From NCBI RefSeq assembly GCF_017526105.1, contig NZ_CP071839.1, positions 8,222,001 to 8,286,000 of the forward strand: a stretch of 64,000 bases of DNA. The letters run 5' to 3'. Position numbers and translations under genes: made by a program. The DNA is from Streptomyces cyanogenus. GTDB taxonomy: Bacteria > Actinomycetota > Actinomycetes > Streptomycetales > Streptomycetaceae. The notes beneath the pieces were generated by a model, which saw only the letters and a program-made list of their open reading frames with translations, did not search any database and was not told where the DNA came from. How positions within the stretch are numbered: the first letter of the stretch is position 1; each line of letters begins with the position of its first letter. Shown here one piece after another: positions 1 through 8,195 of the stretch.

Positions 1-1014
1 GGCAAGGGCGAGACACCGGGTACGGCGTTCAGCGCGGCCCGCATGCGGGCGGACCTCCGGGTCATCCGCGACGAGCTGTACGCCGACACCGTCGACGTGA
101 CGGGGGATGGGGTGGAACGACTCACGGCCACCGCCGCCGAGGCGGCCGAACGGGGTCTGCGCGTCTGGCTCCAGCCGACGCTCGGCGACGTACCGGAGCG
201 GGACATCCTGGAACACCTCGCCGAGACCGGCCGGTTCGCGGAGCGGCTGCGCCGGCAGGGAGCGGCGGTGGACCTCAGCGTGGGCTGTGAGTTCTGGCTG
301 TACGTGCCCGGGATCGTACCCGGCGACACCGCCTTCGAGCGCATCCGGAACCTGCTGGCCGGCCGGGTGGACCCCGTGGCGATGCAGCGCCGCCTGGACC
401 GCTTCACGGCGACGGCCGCCGCGGTCGGCCGGTCCGTCTTCCACGGCCGGCTCGGCTATGCCGCCGCCCAGGAAGACGAGGTCGACTGGCGCCTCTTCGA
501 CATCGTGGGTATCGACTACTACTCGTACTTCCCCGATCCTGCCGACCACGTAAGGGAGTTGAGCCGCCATCTGCGGTGGGGCAAGCCGGTGGCCGTCACC
601 GAGTTCGGCACCTGCGCCTACGTCGGGGCGCCCGAGGCCGGCGGGATGGGCTGGGACGTCGTCGACCACGACAAGAAGCCCGAGGAGATCAAGGGCGACC
701 TGGTCCGCAGCGAGCGCACGCAGGCGGCCTACCTCACGCAACTCCTCGACGTGTTCTCCACGGTGGACCTGTACGCGGCGATGGCCTACGAGTTCGTGAG
801 CCCGGACGCCCCGTACCGCCCGGACGACCCGCGGCACGACCTCGACATGGCGAGCTACGCCATCACCAGGACCGTCAAGGACCGCCCGGACGACCCGGAG
901 TCCGGCTGGCACTGGGAACCGAAGCAGGCCTTCCACGCCCTGGCCCGCCGCTACCGGGACAGCTCGCGTCAGGCACGAGGCCTGTTCCCGGAGGAGGCAC
1001 CGGGCCCGAGGTGA
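1..1014 (+). CDS. Glycosidase-like TIM-barrel protein ('abortive infection' family), 5' truncated
   Basis: The reading frame is open from base 1 and in frame with the first internal ATG at 43, so the true start lies upstream of the window. About 337 C-terminal residues are visible. The sequence resembles a Streptomyces family often labelled 'abortive phage infection protein', which looks more like a glycoside-hydrolase (beta/alpha) barrel. Features include 'VGIDYYSYF', then 'VAVTEFGTCAY' with a Glu typical of a barrel strand end, and 'WHWEPKQAFHALARRY' near the C terminus, as in glycosidases of the GH-A type. Substrate is unknown. A role in phage defence is not supported by anything seen here. 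No signal peptide can be judged because the N terminus is missing. Confidence 0.75.
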   Translation, partial: GKGETPGTAFSAARMRADLRVIRDELYADTVDVTGDGVERLTATAAEAAERGLRVWLQPTLGDVPERDILEHLAETGRFAERLRRQGAAVDLSVGCEFWLYVPGIVPGDTAFERIRNLLAGRVDPVAMQRRLDRFTATAAAVGRSVFHGRLGYAAAQEDEVDWRLFDIVGIDYYSYFPDPADHVRELSRHLRWGKPVAVTEFGTCAYVGAPEAGGMGWDVVDHDKKPEEIKGDLVRSERTQAAYLTQLLDVFSTVDLYAAMAYEFVSPDAPYRPDDPRHDLDMASYAITRTVKDRPDDPESGWHWEPKQAFHALARRYRDSSRQARGLFPEEAPGPR

Positions 1015-1371
1015 ATGCGCCGGGCCGAGGTGAGTCCCCAAGGATGCACCTCACCGCCACCGGGAACGAGTCGCCGCCGTGCACGCCGGCGCCGGCCGGG
1101 CGGCTCGTGCGTGGACGGCCGTGCACAGTGCGCCGGGGTCGTCTGTTCGGAGGACCGTTCGGCTCGCCGCGCGGCCGTCGTCCGCCCGGGGTCACATGAT
1201 GCGTGCATGGCCAGGGCTCAGTCTCAGTCTCCCACCGACGGCCGCTCCGGCCGCGCCCATCGGACCGGCCACGCCCGCCGGACGCGGACGTGCGGAGGCA
1301 ACGTGCGAGCAGATCTTCCGGCGGGTGTCGCCCCCGGCCGGGAGATGGACGGCAGGCGACGGCACGTGGCC
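1015..1371. other. Intergenic stretch, no gene seen
   Basis: About 360 bases between the glycosidase-like gene and the furA control region. Open frames here lack ribosome-binding sites and resemble no protein family I know, so I call no gene. Confidence 0.6.
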
Positions 1372-1420
1372 AAAATTGCATTGTTCGTTTTCTTGAACCT
1401 CTCGTGTTTATGAGGATAGG
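1372..1420 (+). promoter_or_regulatory. furA-katG promoter/FurA operator candidate
   Basis: This is an AT-rich island in very GC-rich DNA, directly upstream of furA. It contains GTTC (1383-1386) and GAAC (1395-1398) as an inverted repeat with an 8-base spacer, then GAGGATAGG (1412-1420) as ribosome-binding site. In Streptomyces and mycobacteria FurA is known to bind an AT-rich site upstream of its own gene and repress the furA-katG operon until oxidised. The exact operator boundaries here are inferred. Confidence 0.5.
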
Positions 1421-1429
1421 TTCGCCGTC

Positions 1430-1867
1430 ATGACCGCCTCCCCGAGACCGACCACCGCCGAGGAACTCCGCGGTGCCGGCCTGCGCGTGACGGCAGCCCG
1501 CGTCGCGCTGCTGGAGACCGTCCGGGACGGCGACCACCTCGGCGTCGAGGCGATCGCCGCCCGAGTCCGCGATCGCGTGGGCCACATCTCCGTGCAAGCC
1601 GTCTACGAGGCCCTGCACGCGCTCACCGCCGCGGGTCTCGTGCGCCGTATCGAGCCGGCCGGCCATCCGGCCCTGTTCGAGGGGCGCGTGGGCGACAACC
1701 ACCACCACATCGTCTGCCGGTCCTGCGGTGCCGTCGCCGACGTCGACTGTGCCGTCGGCGACGCGCCCTGCCTGACCGCCGCGGACGACCACGGCTTCGC
1801 CATCGACGAGGCCGAGGTCGTGTACTGGGGCGTGTGCCCCGACTGTTCCACCGGCCGCAGTTCCTGA
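1430..1867 (+). CDS. furA: FurA: Fur-family peroxide-sensing repressor
   Basis: A 145-residue Fur-family protein of normal length. It has an N-terminal winged helix (residues about 10-80, including 'LRGAGLRVTAARVALLETV') and a C-terminal metal-binding domain with the HHHH cluster of 'NHHHIVCRSCG', CxxC (CRSC) and a second CxxC near the end (CPDC). It lies 33 bases upstream of katG on the same strand, the conserved actinobacterial furA-katG (furA-catC, furS-cpeB) operon. The known role of such proteins is repression of the operon with relief by thiol oxidation. The ATG at 1430 has GAGGATAGG in front. Assignment by homology and context is strong; the regulon is inferred. Confidence 0.95.
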   Translation: MTASPRPTTAEELRGAGLRVTAARVALLETVRDGDHLGVEAIAARVRDRVGHISVQAVYEALHALTAAGLVRRIEPAGHPALFEGRVGDNHHHIVCRSCGAVADVDCAVGDAPCLTAADDHGFAIDEAEVVYWGVCPDCSTGRSS

Positions 1868-1900
1868 GCACCGAGTTCCGCACAGTTCGGAAGGATTGCC

Positions 1901-4126
1901 ATGACTGAGAACCACGACGCGATCGTCACAGACGCGAAGTCGGAGGAGGGGAGCGGCGGTTGCCCCGTCGCGCATGACCGGGCCCTGCACCCGACCCAGG
2001 GCGGCGGCAACCGCCAGTGGTGGCCGGAGCGGCTCAACCTGAAGATCCTCGCCAAGAACCCGGCCGTGGCCAACCCCCTCGGTGAGGAATTCGACTACGC
2101 GGAGGCCTTCAAGGCCCTGGACCTCGCGGCCGTGAAGCGGGACATCGCCGAGGTGCTCACCACGTCGCAGGACTGGTGGCCCGCCGACTTCGGCAACTAC
2201 GGGCCGCTGATGATCCGTATGGCCTGGCACAGCGCGGGCACCTACCGCATCAGCGACGGCCGCGGCGGCGCCGGCGCCGGCCAGCAGCGCTTCGCCCCGC
2301 TCAACAGCTGGCCGGACAACGGCAACCTCGACAAGGCCCGCCGTCTGCTGTGGCCGGTGAAGAAGAAGTACGGCCAGAGCATCTCCTGGGCCGACCTCAT
2401 GATCCTCACCGGCAACGTCGCCCTGGAGCAGATGGGCTTCGAGACCTTCGGCTTCGGCGGCGGTCGCGAGGACGTCTGGGAGGCCGAGGAGGACGTCTAC
2501 TGGGGTCCCGAGACCACCTGGCTCGACGACAAGCGCTACACCGGCGACCGCGAGCTGGAGAACCCGCTCGGCGCCGTCCAGATGGGCCTCATCTACGTCA
2601 ACCCGGAGGGCCCGAACGGCAACCCGGACCCGATCGCCGCGGCCCGCGACATCCGTGAGACGTTCCGCCGCATGGCGATGAACGACGAGGAGACCGTCGC
2701 CCTCATCGCCGGCGGTCACACCTTCGGCAAGACCCACGGTGCCGGCCCGGCGGACCACGTCGGCCCCGACCCCGAGGCCGCCTCGATGGAGGAGCAGGGC
2801 CTGGGCTGGCGGAGCACCTACGGCACCGGCAAGGGCGGGGATGCCATCACCTCCGGCCTGGAGGTCACCTGGACCGCCACGCCGACCCGGTGGAGCAACG
2901 GGTTCTTCAAGAACCTCTTCGAGTACGAGTACGAGCTGGAGCAGAGCCCGGCCGGCGCCCACCAGTGGGTGGCCAAGAACGCCCCGGAGATCATCCCGGA
3001 CGCGCACGACCCGTCGAAGAAGCACCGCCCGCGGATGCTCACCACCGACCTGGCGCTGCGTTTCGACCCGATCTACGAGCCGATCTCCCGCCGGTTCTAC
3101 GAGAACCCGGACGAGTTCGCGGACGCCTTCGCCCGCGCCTGGTACAAGCTCACCCACCGTGACATGGGCCCGAAGTCGCTGTACCTCGGCCCGGAGGTCC
3201 CGCAGGAGACCCTGCTGTGGCAGGACCCGCTGCCGGAGCGCGAGGGCGAGCTGATCGACGGGGCGGACATCGCCACCCTGAAGACCAAGCTGCTGGAGTC
3301 GGGCCTGTCGGTGTCCCAGCTGGTCACCACCGCGTGGGCCTCCGCGTCCACCTTCCGCGCCAGCGACAAGCGCGGCGGCGCCAACGGCGCCCGCATCCGC
3401 CTCGCCCCGCAGCGCGGCTGGGAGGTCAACGACCCCGACCAGCTGGCGCAGGTGCTGCGCACCCTGGAGAACATCCAGCAGGAGTTCAACGCCTCCTCCG
3501 GCGCCAAGAAGGTCTCCCTGGCCGACCTCATCGTCCTCGGCGGTGCCGCCGGCGTGGAGAAGGCCGCCAAGGAAGCCGGCTTCGAGATCGAGGTGCCCTT
3601 CACCCCGGGCCGGGTCGACGCGACCGAGGAGCACACCGACGCCGAGTCCTTCGAGGCGCTGGAGCCGACCGCGGACGGCTTCCGCAACTACCTCGGCAAG
3701 GGCAACCGCCTGCCGGCCGAGTACCTGCTGCTCGACAAGGCGAACCTGCTGAGCCTGAGCGCCCCCGAGATGACGGTGCTCGTCGGCGGCCTGCGCGTCC
3801 TCGGCGCCAACCACCAGCAGTCGCAGCTCGGCGTCCTGACCAAGACGCCCGGCGTCCTCACGAACGACTTCTTCGTCAACCTGCTCGACCTGGGCACGAC
3901 GTGGAAGGCGACCTCCGAGGACCAGACCACGTTCGAGGGCCGCGACGCCGCCACCGGCGAGGTGAAGTGGGCCGGCAGCCGTGCCGACCTGGTCTTCGGC
4001 TCCAACTCCGAGCTGCGCGCGCTCGCCGAGGTCTACGCCGCCGACGACGCGAAGGAGAAGTTCGTCAAGGACTTCGTCGCCGCCTGGAGCAAGGTCATGG
4101 ACGCGGACCGGTTCGACCTCGTCTGA
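1901..4126 (+). CDS. katG: KatG/CatC catalase-peroxidase
   Basis: A 741-residue bifunctional haem catalase-peroxidase of full length with two tandem peroxidase-like domains. The distal haem triad is visible as Arg106, Trp109 and His110 in 'MIRMAWHSAGTYR'. The proximal His sits in 'GGHTFGKTHG'. The Met-Tyr-Trp cross-link needed for catalase activity can form: Trp109, Tyr in 'MGLIYVNPEG' and Met in 'FRRMAMNDEE'. The C-terminal non-haem domain follows from about residue 430. GGAAGG (1890-1895) is the ribosome-binding site. It is co-transcribed with furA and followed by a strong terminator. Role: removal of hydrogen peroxide in the cytoplasm. Confidence 0.97.
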   Translation: MTENHDAIVTDAKSEEGSGGCPVAHDRALHPTQGGGNRQWWPERLNLKILAKNPAVANPLGEEFDYAEAFKALDLAAVKRDIAEVLTTSQDWWPADFGNYGPLMIRMAWHSAGTYRISDGRGGAGAGQQRFAPLNSWPDNGNLDKARRLLWPVKKKYGQSISWADLMILTGNVALEQMGFETFGFGGGREDVWEAEEDVYWGPETTWLDDKRYTGDRELENPLGAVQMGLIYVNPEGPNGNPDPIAAARDIRETFRRMAMNDEETVALIAGGHTFGKTHGAGPADHVGPDPEAASMEEQGLGWRSTYGTGKGGDAITSGLEVTWTATPTRWSNGFFKNLFEYEYELEQSPAGAHQWVAKNAPEIIPDAHDPSKKHRPRMLTTDLALRFDPIYEPISRRFYENPDEFADAFARAWYKLTHRDMGPKSLYLGPEVPQETLLWQDPLPEREGELIDGADIATLKTKLLESGLSVSQLVTTAWASASTFRASDKRGGANGARIRLAPQRGWEVNDPDQLAQVLRTLENIQQEFNASSGAKKVSLADLIVLGGAAGVEKAAKEAGFEIEVPFTPGRVDATEEHTDAESFEALEPTADGFRNYLGKGNRLPAEYLLLDKANLLSLSAPEMTVLVGGLRVLGANHQQSQLGVLTKTPGVLTNDFFVNLLDLGTTWKATSEDQTTFEGRDAATGEVKWAGSRADLVFGSNSELRALAEVYAADDAKEKFVKDFVAAWSKVMDADRFDLV

Positions 4127-4145
4127 CCCTCCCGACGCACTGAAC

Positions 4146-4185
4146 AGGACGTCCGGTCAGCCCCGCGGGGCGGACCGGACGTCCT
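4146..4185. terminator. Terminator after katG
   Basis: A perfect 13-bp inverted repeat. The left arm AGGACGTCCGGTC (4146-4158) and right arm (4173-4185) flank a 14-base loop that itself contains CCCCGCGGGG. It starts 19 bases after the katG stop and could end transcription from either direction. Confidence 0.85.
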
Positions 4186-4262
4186 GCCGCTCCGGGAGCC
4201 GGACGGGACGTTTCCGCTGCCCCTGGAGCCTAGGGCCGTGCGCCCGGGCCGGCCGTCCGGGA

Positions 4263-4520
4263 TCAGCGGCCGAGCACCGCCGCGCCCGCCCCCGCGTACC
4301 GCTCGTCCAGGTCGCCCGAGGGAGCGCCCGCGACGCCGATGCCCGCGACGGGAGCGCCCTGGGCGGTCACCGGCGTGCCGCCCGCGAGGAACAGCGTGCC
4401 CGGGATGTCCTTCCGGTTCGGCGCCTGCGCCAGCCGCCCGGCCAGTTCCGAGGTCGGCGCGTTCCAGGACACCGCGGTGAACGCCTTGCGCTGCGCGGAC
4501 TCGTACGACTGCGGGCCGTC
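4263..4520 (-). pseudogene. hbpS: HbpS/GlcG-family haem-binding protein, C-terminal fragment
   Basis: The minus-strand frame from 4520 to the stop at 4263 gives about 85 residues matching the C-terminal half of HbpS/GlcG proteins: 'DGPQSYESAQRKAFTAVSWN', 'DIPGTLFLAGGTPVTA' and 'GAPVAGIGVAGAPSGDLDE'. Upstream the same frame stops resembling HbpS and becomes antisense of a response-regulator relic that begins at 4518. The N-terminal half and signal peptide are therefore gone. In S. reticuli HbpS is an extracellular haem-binding partner of the SenS-SenR two-component system near furS-cpeB, and here the fragment sits right after furA-katG. The family match is clear; non-functionality is inferred from truncation. 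Confidence 0.8.
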
Positions 4521-4965
4521 CTGCTCGGCTGCGACGACCACGCCGTCGTACCCGCCGGGCTGCTGGCCGTCCTGCACAGCGCTCGCCCTCGCCCGCAGGA
4601 CCGCCCCGGACGTCGTCCTGGTGGACCTGCAACTGGGCGACGGCATCGACGGCGCGGAGACCACTACGTACGACACCGACGCCGACGTCACCCGCGCCGT
4701 CGAGGCGGGCGCCACCGGATATCTGTTGAAGGCCGCCCGCGCCGAGGACCAGTTCACGGCGATCCACGCCGCCGCCCAGGGCCGCCCGGCGCTCTCACCC
4801 CCGGTGGCCGACCGTGTCATGTCCCGCCTGCGCAACCCCCGCCCCTCCCTCACCCCACGCAAGCGCGACGTCCTCGCCCACCCTCTCCCGAGGTCTGCCC
4901 AACCACACAGCTGCCCACGGCCCTTACCCGCGACGGCGCCGACCCCACCGCCGTCCTCACCCCCG
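4518..4965 (+). pseudogene. SenR/NarL-type response regulator remnant
   Basis: Plus-strand pieces of one NarL-type response regulator appear in different frames. First comes a receiver start 'VLLGCDDHAVVPAGLLAVL' (4518 on). A second frame gives 'ALARRTAPDVVLVDLQL' with the phospho-acceptor strand, then 'TTYDTDADVTRAVEAGATGY' and 'LLKAA', ending in 'LTPRKRDVLA' of the HTH domain. Further frames give 'LSRGLPNHTAAH' and 'GADPTAVLT'. Two internal segments of about 15-20 residues that normally occur are missing, and at least three frame changes are needed. No intact gene can be read. A SenR relic fits the neighbouring hbpS fragment and furA-katG. Confidence 0.75.
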
Positions 4966-5892
4966 CAGCGCCTCGAACGCCTCCCGCCCCGCCGCCGCGA
5001 TCGCGAGGTCGATGTCCGCAGCGAGTCCCGCCCTGCGGACCGAACGGGTCAGCGCTGCCATCGCCACCCGCTCCCCGGACTCCGCCTCGACCACCCCGAT
5101 CTCGTGCCGCAGGTGCAGAAACGTACCGGTCTTGCCGCTCCACCGCAGGGTGTCCGTGCGCAACTCGCCCGCCAGCCGCTGCGTGAAGACCTGGAGTCCC
5201 ATGAGCCGGCGCAGCTCCGCCGTCGCCGGGGGAGCGGCGATCTCGTCGCACCACACGCGGCGCAGCAGTCCTACGAGCGCCGCGGCCGAGCCGGCGTTGG
5301 CGTGGGCCGGGTCCAGGGTCTCGATGGTGTGCCGGCCCGCGCGCTCGTCCCGGACGGCCAGCTCCAGCGCGAGGGAGAAGTCGTTGCCGGCGGCACCGGC
5401 GGCGCACTCGTACAGGTGGTTCATCCGGTGCCGCATCCGGATGCCGTCGCACCCCCATGCCCGCAGTCGCGCGTCCACGTCCGCCACCGGGACCAGATCG
5501 AGCAGCGCGTCGGCGGCGGCGTTGTCGCTCACCGACAGCATCAGCAGGACCAGATCGGCCACGGCCACCGTGGCCGGGTGCCGGAAGGCGGCGAGCCCGG
5601 TCGGACCGACGCTGCTCGTGCCCGGGTCCACAGTCACCGGGAGCGCCGGGTCGAGGTCTCCGGTCGCGATCCGCTCCAGCACGGCGAGCGCGAGCGGGAC
5701 CTTCACCACCGAGGCCAACGGCGTCGGCACCTCGATGTCGAAGCCGAGTTGCTCTCCGGTGTCGAGGTTGCGGGCGAGGAAGGAGCCGCGGACGCCGAGG
5801 GCCGCCCAGTCCGTGGCGATCGCCTCGGCGACGTCCAGGAGGGCGCCGTCGTCCCCGGCGTACACCGGGTGGTGGACCGCTGGCGCGCTCAT
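4957..5892 (-). CDS. blaB: BlaB-like beta-lactamase-fold regulatory protein
   Basis: 311 residues with the serine penicillin-recognising motifs Ser61-Val-Val-Lys64, Ser122-Asp-Asn124 and Lys254-Thr-Gly256, but no recognisable signal peptide and no clear ExxLN motif holding the deacylating Glu of class A enzymes. The start ATG at 5892 overlaps the stop of blaA by four bases (ATGA), so the two are translationally coupled. A LysR gene (blaA) with this partner, divergent from a secreted class A beta-lactamase, matches the blaB-blaA-blaL arrangement of S. cacaoi, where BlaB is needed for induction rather than hydrolysis. The name rests on motifs and synteny. The alternative is a plain cytoplasmic serine hydrolase. 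Confidence 0.8.
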   Translation of the reverse strand: MSAPAVHHPVYAGDDGALLDVAEAIATDWAALGVRGSFLARNLDTGEQLGFDIEVPTPLASVVKVPLALAVLERIATGDLDPALPVTVDPGTSSVGPTGLAAFRHPATVAVADLVLLMLSVSDNAAADALLDLVPVADVDARLRAWGCDGIRMRHRMNHLYECAAGAAGNDFSLALELAVRDERAGRHTIETLDPAHANAGSAAALVGLLRRVWCDEIAAPPATAELRRLMGLQVFTQRLAGELRTDTLRWSGKTGTFLHLRHEIGVVEAESGERVAMAALTRSVRRAGLAADIDLAIAAAGREAFEALRG

Positions 5893-6854
5893 CCGCGCGC
5901 CGCCAGCCGTGCGCGGAGGTCCTCGTTCCCGGCCCCGGGTGCCGGCTCGCCGCGCCGGGCGGCTACCGCGCCCACGGCCGCCGCGAGCAGCGCGGCCAGC
6001 CAGCCCGGCACCTCGCCCGCGCCGCTTCGGCCCGGGGCGGCGCTCACGTCGTACCCCCGGTGCAGGGTGCGGTCGGCCAGGGGTGTCCAGTGGGCTCCGT
6101 GCTGCCGGGCGAACGGTTCGGTGCACAGCAGCAGCGCGCTCCCGGCCAGCGTCTCGGCGAGTGCGGTGGCCGCCGTCCCGGCCGGCCGGATCCGGTCCTC
6201 GGGCAGCCCGGCCCGAGCGGCCGTCCTCGCCAGTCTCTCCTCGAAGTACGGCACTTGATCCTCTGTCAGGAGCAGCAGGGGCGGTGGCGCGGTGGGTGTG
6301 GCGGCGCGCGTGCGGCGCGGCCGCAGCTCTTCGAGGTGGACCCGGTTCCTGGCCGTTCCGTCCTGCGCCGCCGCCGACGCCAGTCCCAACGGCGCCCGGA
6401 ACGCCGCGTGTTCCGGGGTGGCGCGCACCAGCGCGTATCCGAGCGAGCCGTCGGCCAGTCCGGAAACCCGTTCCCTGGGCGGCAGTTCGCGCATGCCGAG
6501 GGTGATCCCGTGCTCGGTGCCGGCGCGGAGGGCCCGGGCCAGCGCGGCCGGGGCGCAGTCCGTGGGCACGCCGACGGCACGCACGCGGGACCGCCGGGCC
6601 GAGCGGGCGACCTGCCGCAGCCGCTGGGCCCTGTCCAGTACGTCCCGGGCGTACGGGAGCAGCAGCACACCCAGTTCGGTCGTCGCGGTCTGCCGCCGGG
6701 ACCGGTCGAACAGCAGGCCGCCGAAGTGCTCCTCCAACGTCTTGACACGGCGGCTGAGCAGCGGCTGGGCGATGCCGAGCCGGTCGGCCGCCCGGGAGAA
6801 GCTCTCCTCCTCCGCCGTCGCCACATACGCCTCGAGATGTGCCAGGAGATCCAC
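5889..6854 (-). CDS. blaA: BlaA-like LysR-family activator of beta-lactamase
   Basis: 321 residues with an N-terminal LysR helix-turn-helix ('FSRAADRLGIAQPLLSRRVK') and an effector domain rich in Arg/Ala. The GTG at 6854 is the only plausible start because an in-frame TGA lies four codons upstream. The gene is divergent from blaL across 127 bases and coupled to blaB by an ATGA overlap. By analogy with S. cacaoi BlaA it should bind T-N11-A type sites in that gap and activate blaL and its own operon when beta-lactams are present. The inducer and binding sites are inferred, not shown. Confidence 0.88.
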   Translation of the reverse strand: MDLLAHLEAYVATAEEESFSRAADRLGIAQPLLSRRVKTLEEHFGGLLFDRSRRQTATTELGVLLLPYARDVLDRAQRLRQVARSARRSRVRAVGVPTDCAPAALARALRAGTEHGITLGMRELPPRERVSGLADGSLGYALVRATPEHAAFRAPLGLASAAAQDGTARNRVHLEELRPRRTRAATPTAPPPLLLLTEDQVPYFEERLARTAARAGLPEDRIRPAGTAATALAETLAGSALLLCTEPFARQHGAHWTPLADRTLHRGYDVSAAPGRSGAGEVPGWLAALLAAAVGAVAARRGEPAPGAGNEDLRARLAARG

Positions 6855-6981
6855 CAGGCACTCATATCAATAAGGAATGCGATCTTCAAAGTGTCCTCTT
6901 GGACATGGGCGCCCGCCTGCTGTTTCGCTGCTTCCGTCGGAGATCGACACCGACGCCGGACGACCTCGGAGGACCACACCC
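6855..6981. promoter_or_regulatory. blaA/blaL divergent control region
   Basis: 127 bases between the divergent blaA and blaL starts. It is AT-richer than its surroundings around 6863-6890. A perfect inverted repeat TGTCC-TCTT-GGACA lies at 6892-6905. GGAGGA (6968-6973) is the blaL ribosome-binding site. This is the expected place for BlaA binding and both promoters; which repeat is the operator is not decided by sequence alone. Confidence 0.5.
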
Positions 6982-7911
6982 ATGACCAGTACCGACCGCC
7001 CCACCCCGCTGCCGCGCCGCCGCCTGCTCCAGGCCGGCCTCGCGGTCACCGGCGCCGCGCTGACCGCCACGGCGCTCTCCGCACCGTCCGCGTCCGCCGC
7101 ACCGGACGCACGAGTACGCGCCGGCCAGGCGGAGTTGGCCGAGCTGGAGCGGCGCTACGGCGCCCGGCTCGGTGTGTACGCGCGCAACGTCCGCACCGGG
7201 CGGACCGTGACCCACCGGGCGGCGGAGCGGTTCGCGATGTGCTCGACCTTCAAGGCGTTCGCCGCCGCGGCGGTCCTGCGCGACCACGGTGGCTGTGCGC
7301 CGCTGGACCGGGTGGTGCACTACCCGCCGCACGACATCCTGCCCAACTCGCCGCGCACCGAGGAGAATCTCGCGACCGGCATGACGGTGGCCGACCTGTG
7401 CGCGGCGGCCATCCAGTACAGCGACAACGCGGCCGGCAACCTGCTGCTCCGGGAGGTGGGCGGCCCGGCCGGTCTCACCCGCTTCCACCGGTCGCTCGGC
7501 GACGGGGTGAGCCGGCTCGACCGGTGGGAGCCGGAGCTGAACACCGCGATCCCCGGGGACCCCCGCGACACCACGACCCCGGAGGCGATCGCCGCGAGCC
7601 TTGAGCACGTCACCCTGGGCCGGGCGCTGGCCGACGCCGACCGAGAGCGGTTCGTCACCTGGCTGAAGGGCAACAAGACCAGCGCTGAGCGGTTCCGCAA
7701 GGGGCTGCCGCAGGACTGGGTCGTGGCGGACAAGACCGGCACCGGTGACTACGCGAGCGCCCACGACATCGGCGTGGCCTGGACGACCCGGCGGACCCCG
7801 CTCGTGCTGGCCGTCCTGTCCTGCAAGACGACCCCGGACGCCCCCGTGAACCAGGCGCTGATCGCCGACGCGGCGGCCGTCGTGGCCCGCACCCTCGCTC
7901 CCGGCGAGTAG
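6982..7911 (+). CDS. blaL: BlaL-like secreted class A beta-lactamase
   Basis: 309 residues. The N terminus 'LPRRRLLQAGLAVTGAALTA' is a likely twin-arginine signal (RRxLL followed by a hydrophobic stretch and Ala-rich cleavage site near residue 40). All class A motifs are present: Ser88-Thr-Phe-Lys91, Ser147-Asp-Asn149, Glu183 in 'EPELN' (Ambler 166) and Lys251-Thr-Gly253. The ATG at 6982 is chosen because GGAGGA lies eight bases upstream; the open frame extends farther back without a ribosome-binding site. It should hydrolyse beta-lactams outside the membrane. Regulation by the divergent blaA-blaB pair is inferred from synteny with S. cacaoi. Confidence 0.95.
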   Translation: MTSTDRPTPLPRRRLLQAGLAVTGAALTATALSAPSASAAPDARVRAGQAELAELERRYGARLGVYARNVRTGRTVTHRAAERFAMCSTFKAFAAAAVLRDHGGCAPLDRVVHYPPHDILPNSPRTEENLATGMTVADLCAAAIQYSDNAAGNLLLREVGGPAGLTRFHRSLGDGVSRLDRWEPELNTAIPGDPRDTTTPEAIAASLEHVTLGRALADADRERFVTWLKGNKTSAERFRKGLPQDWVVADKTGTGDYASAHDIGVAWTTRRTPLVLAVLSCKTTPDAPVNQALIADAAAVVARTLAPGE

Positions 7912-8156
7912 CGCCCCAACTCCCCTCACGGTACCGAGCGGCGGGAACACCCCCCTGGACCACTCGCATCCCGAGTACTCCCTGTCCTACGGCAACGGCA
8001 CCCTGAGCGACGGCACCGTCGACTCCCACGGCTACAAGGTCGGCGACGACATCGTCGTGAACCAGGTGGTCCGGCACCGCCTCCGACGGCCACCTCGTGG
8101 TGACCTTCGGCGGGAGCGTCGTGAACCCCTGGGCCGGTGCGCGACGGTGAGCGAAG
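7912..8156. other. Unassigned stretch after blaL, possibly a gene remnant
   Basis: One plus-strand frame reads 'HSHPEYSLSYGNGTLSDGTV' and then '...YKVGDDIVVNQ', which looks like protein-coding composition, but it has no start, ribosome-binding site or family I recognise, and breaks off by about 8070. It may be a decayed gene end. Confidence 0.3.
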
Positions 8157-8185
8157 GCGGGACGCCGCTCCGGGCGGCGTCCCGC
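8157..8185. terminator. Terminator between blaL and the xylanase gene
   Basis: A perfect 12-bp stem GCGGGACGCCGC (8157-8168) with its complement at 8174-8185 and a 5-base loop. It lies 11 bases beyond the stop of the convergent xylanase gene and can serve both sides. Confidence 0.85.
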
Positions 8186-8195
8186 TTCCGGCCGT

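Noticed and set aside
1..1014. Phage-defence role for the first gene, suggested by the usual 'abortive infection' label
   Set aside because: The sequence looks like a glycosidase barrel and no defence genes lie nearby; the label appears to be a propagated annotation.
875..3814. Very long minus-strand open frame (nearly 3 kb) opposite furA-katG
   Set aside because: It is the antisense of katG, a common artefact of GC-rich third positions; its product is low-complexity Gly/Arg/Val-rich and resembles no family.
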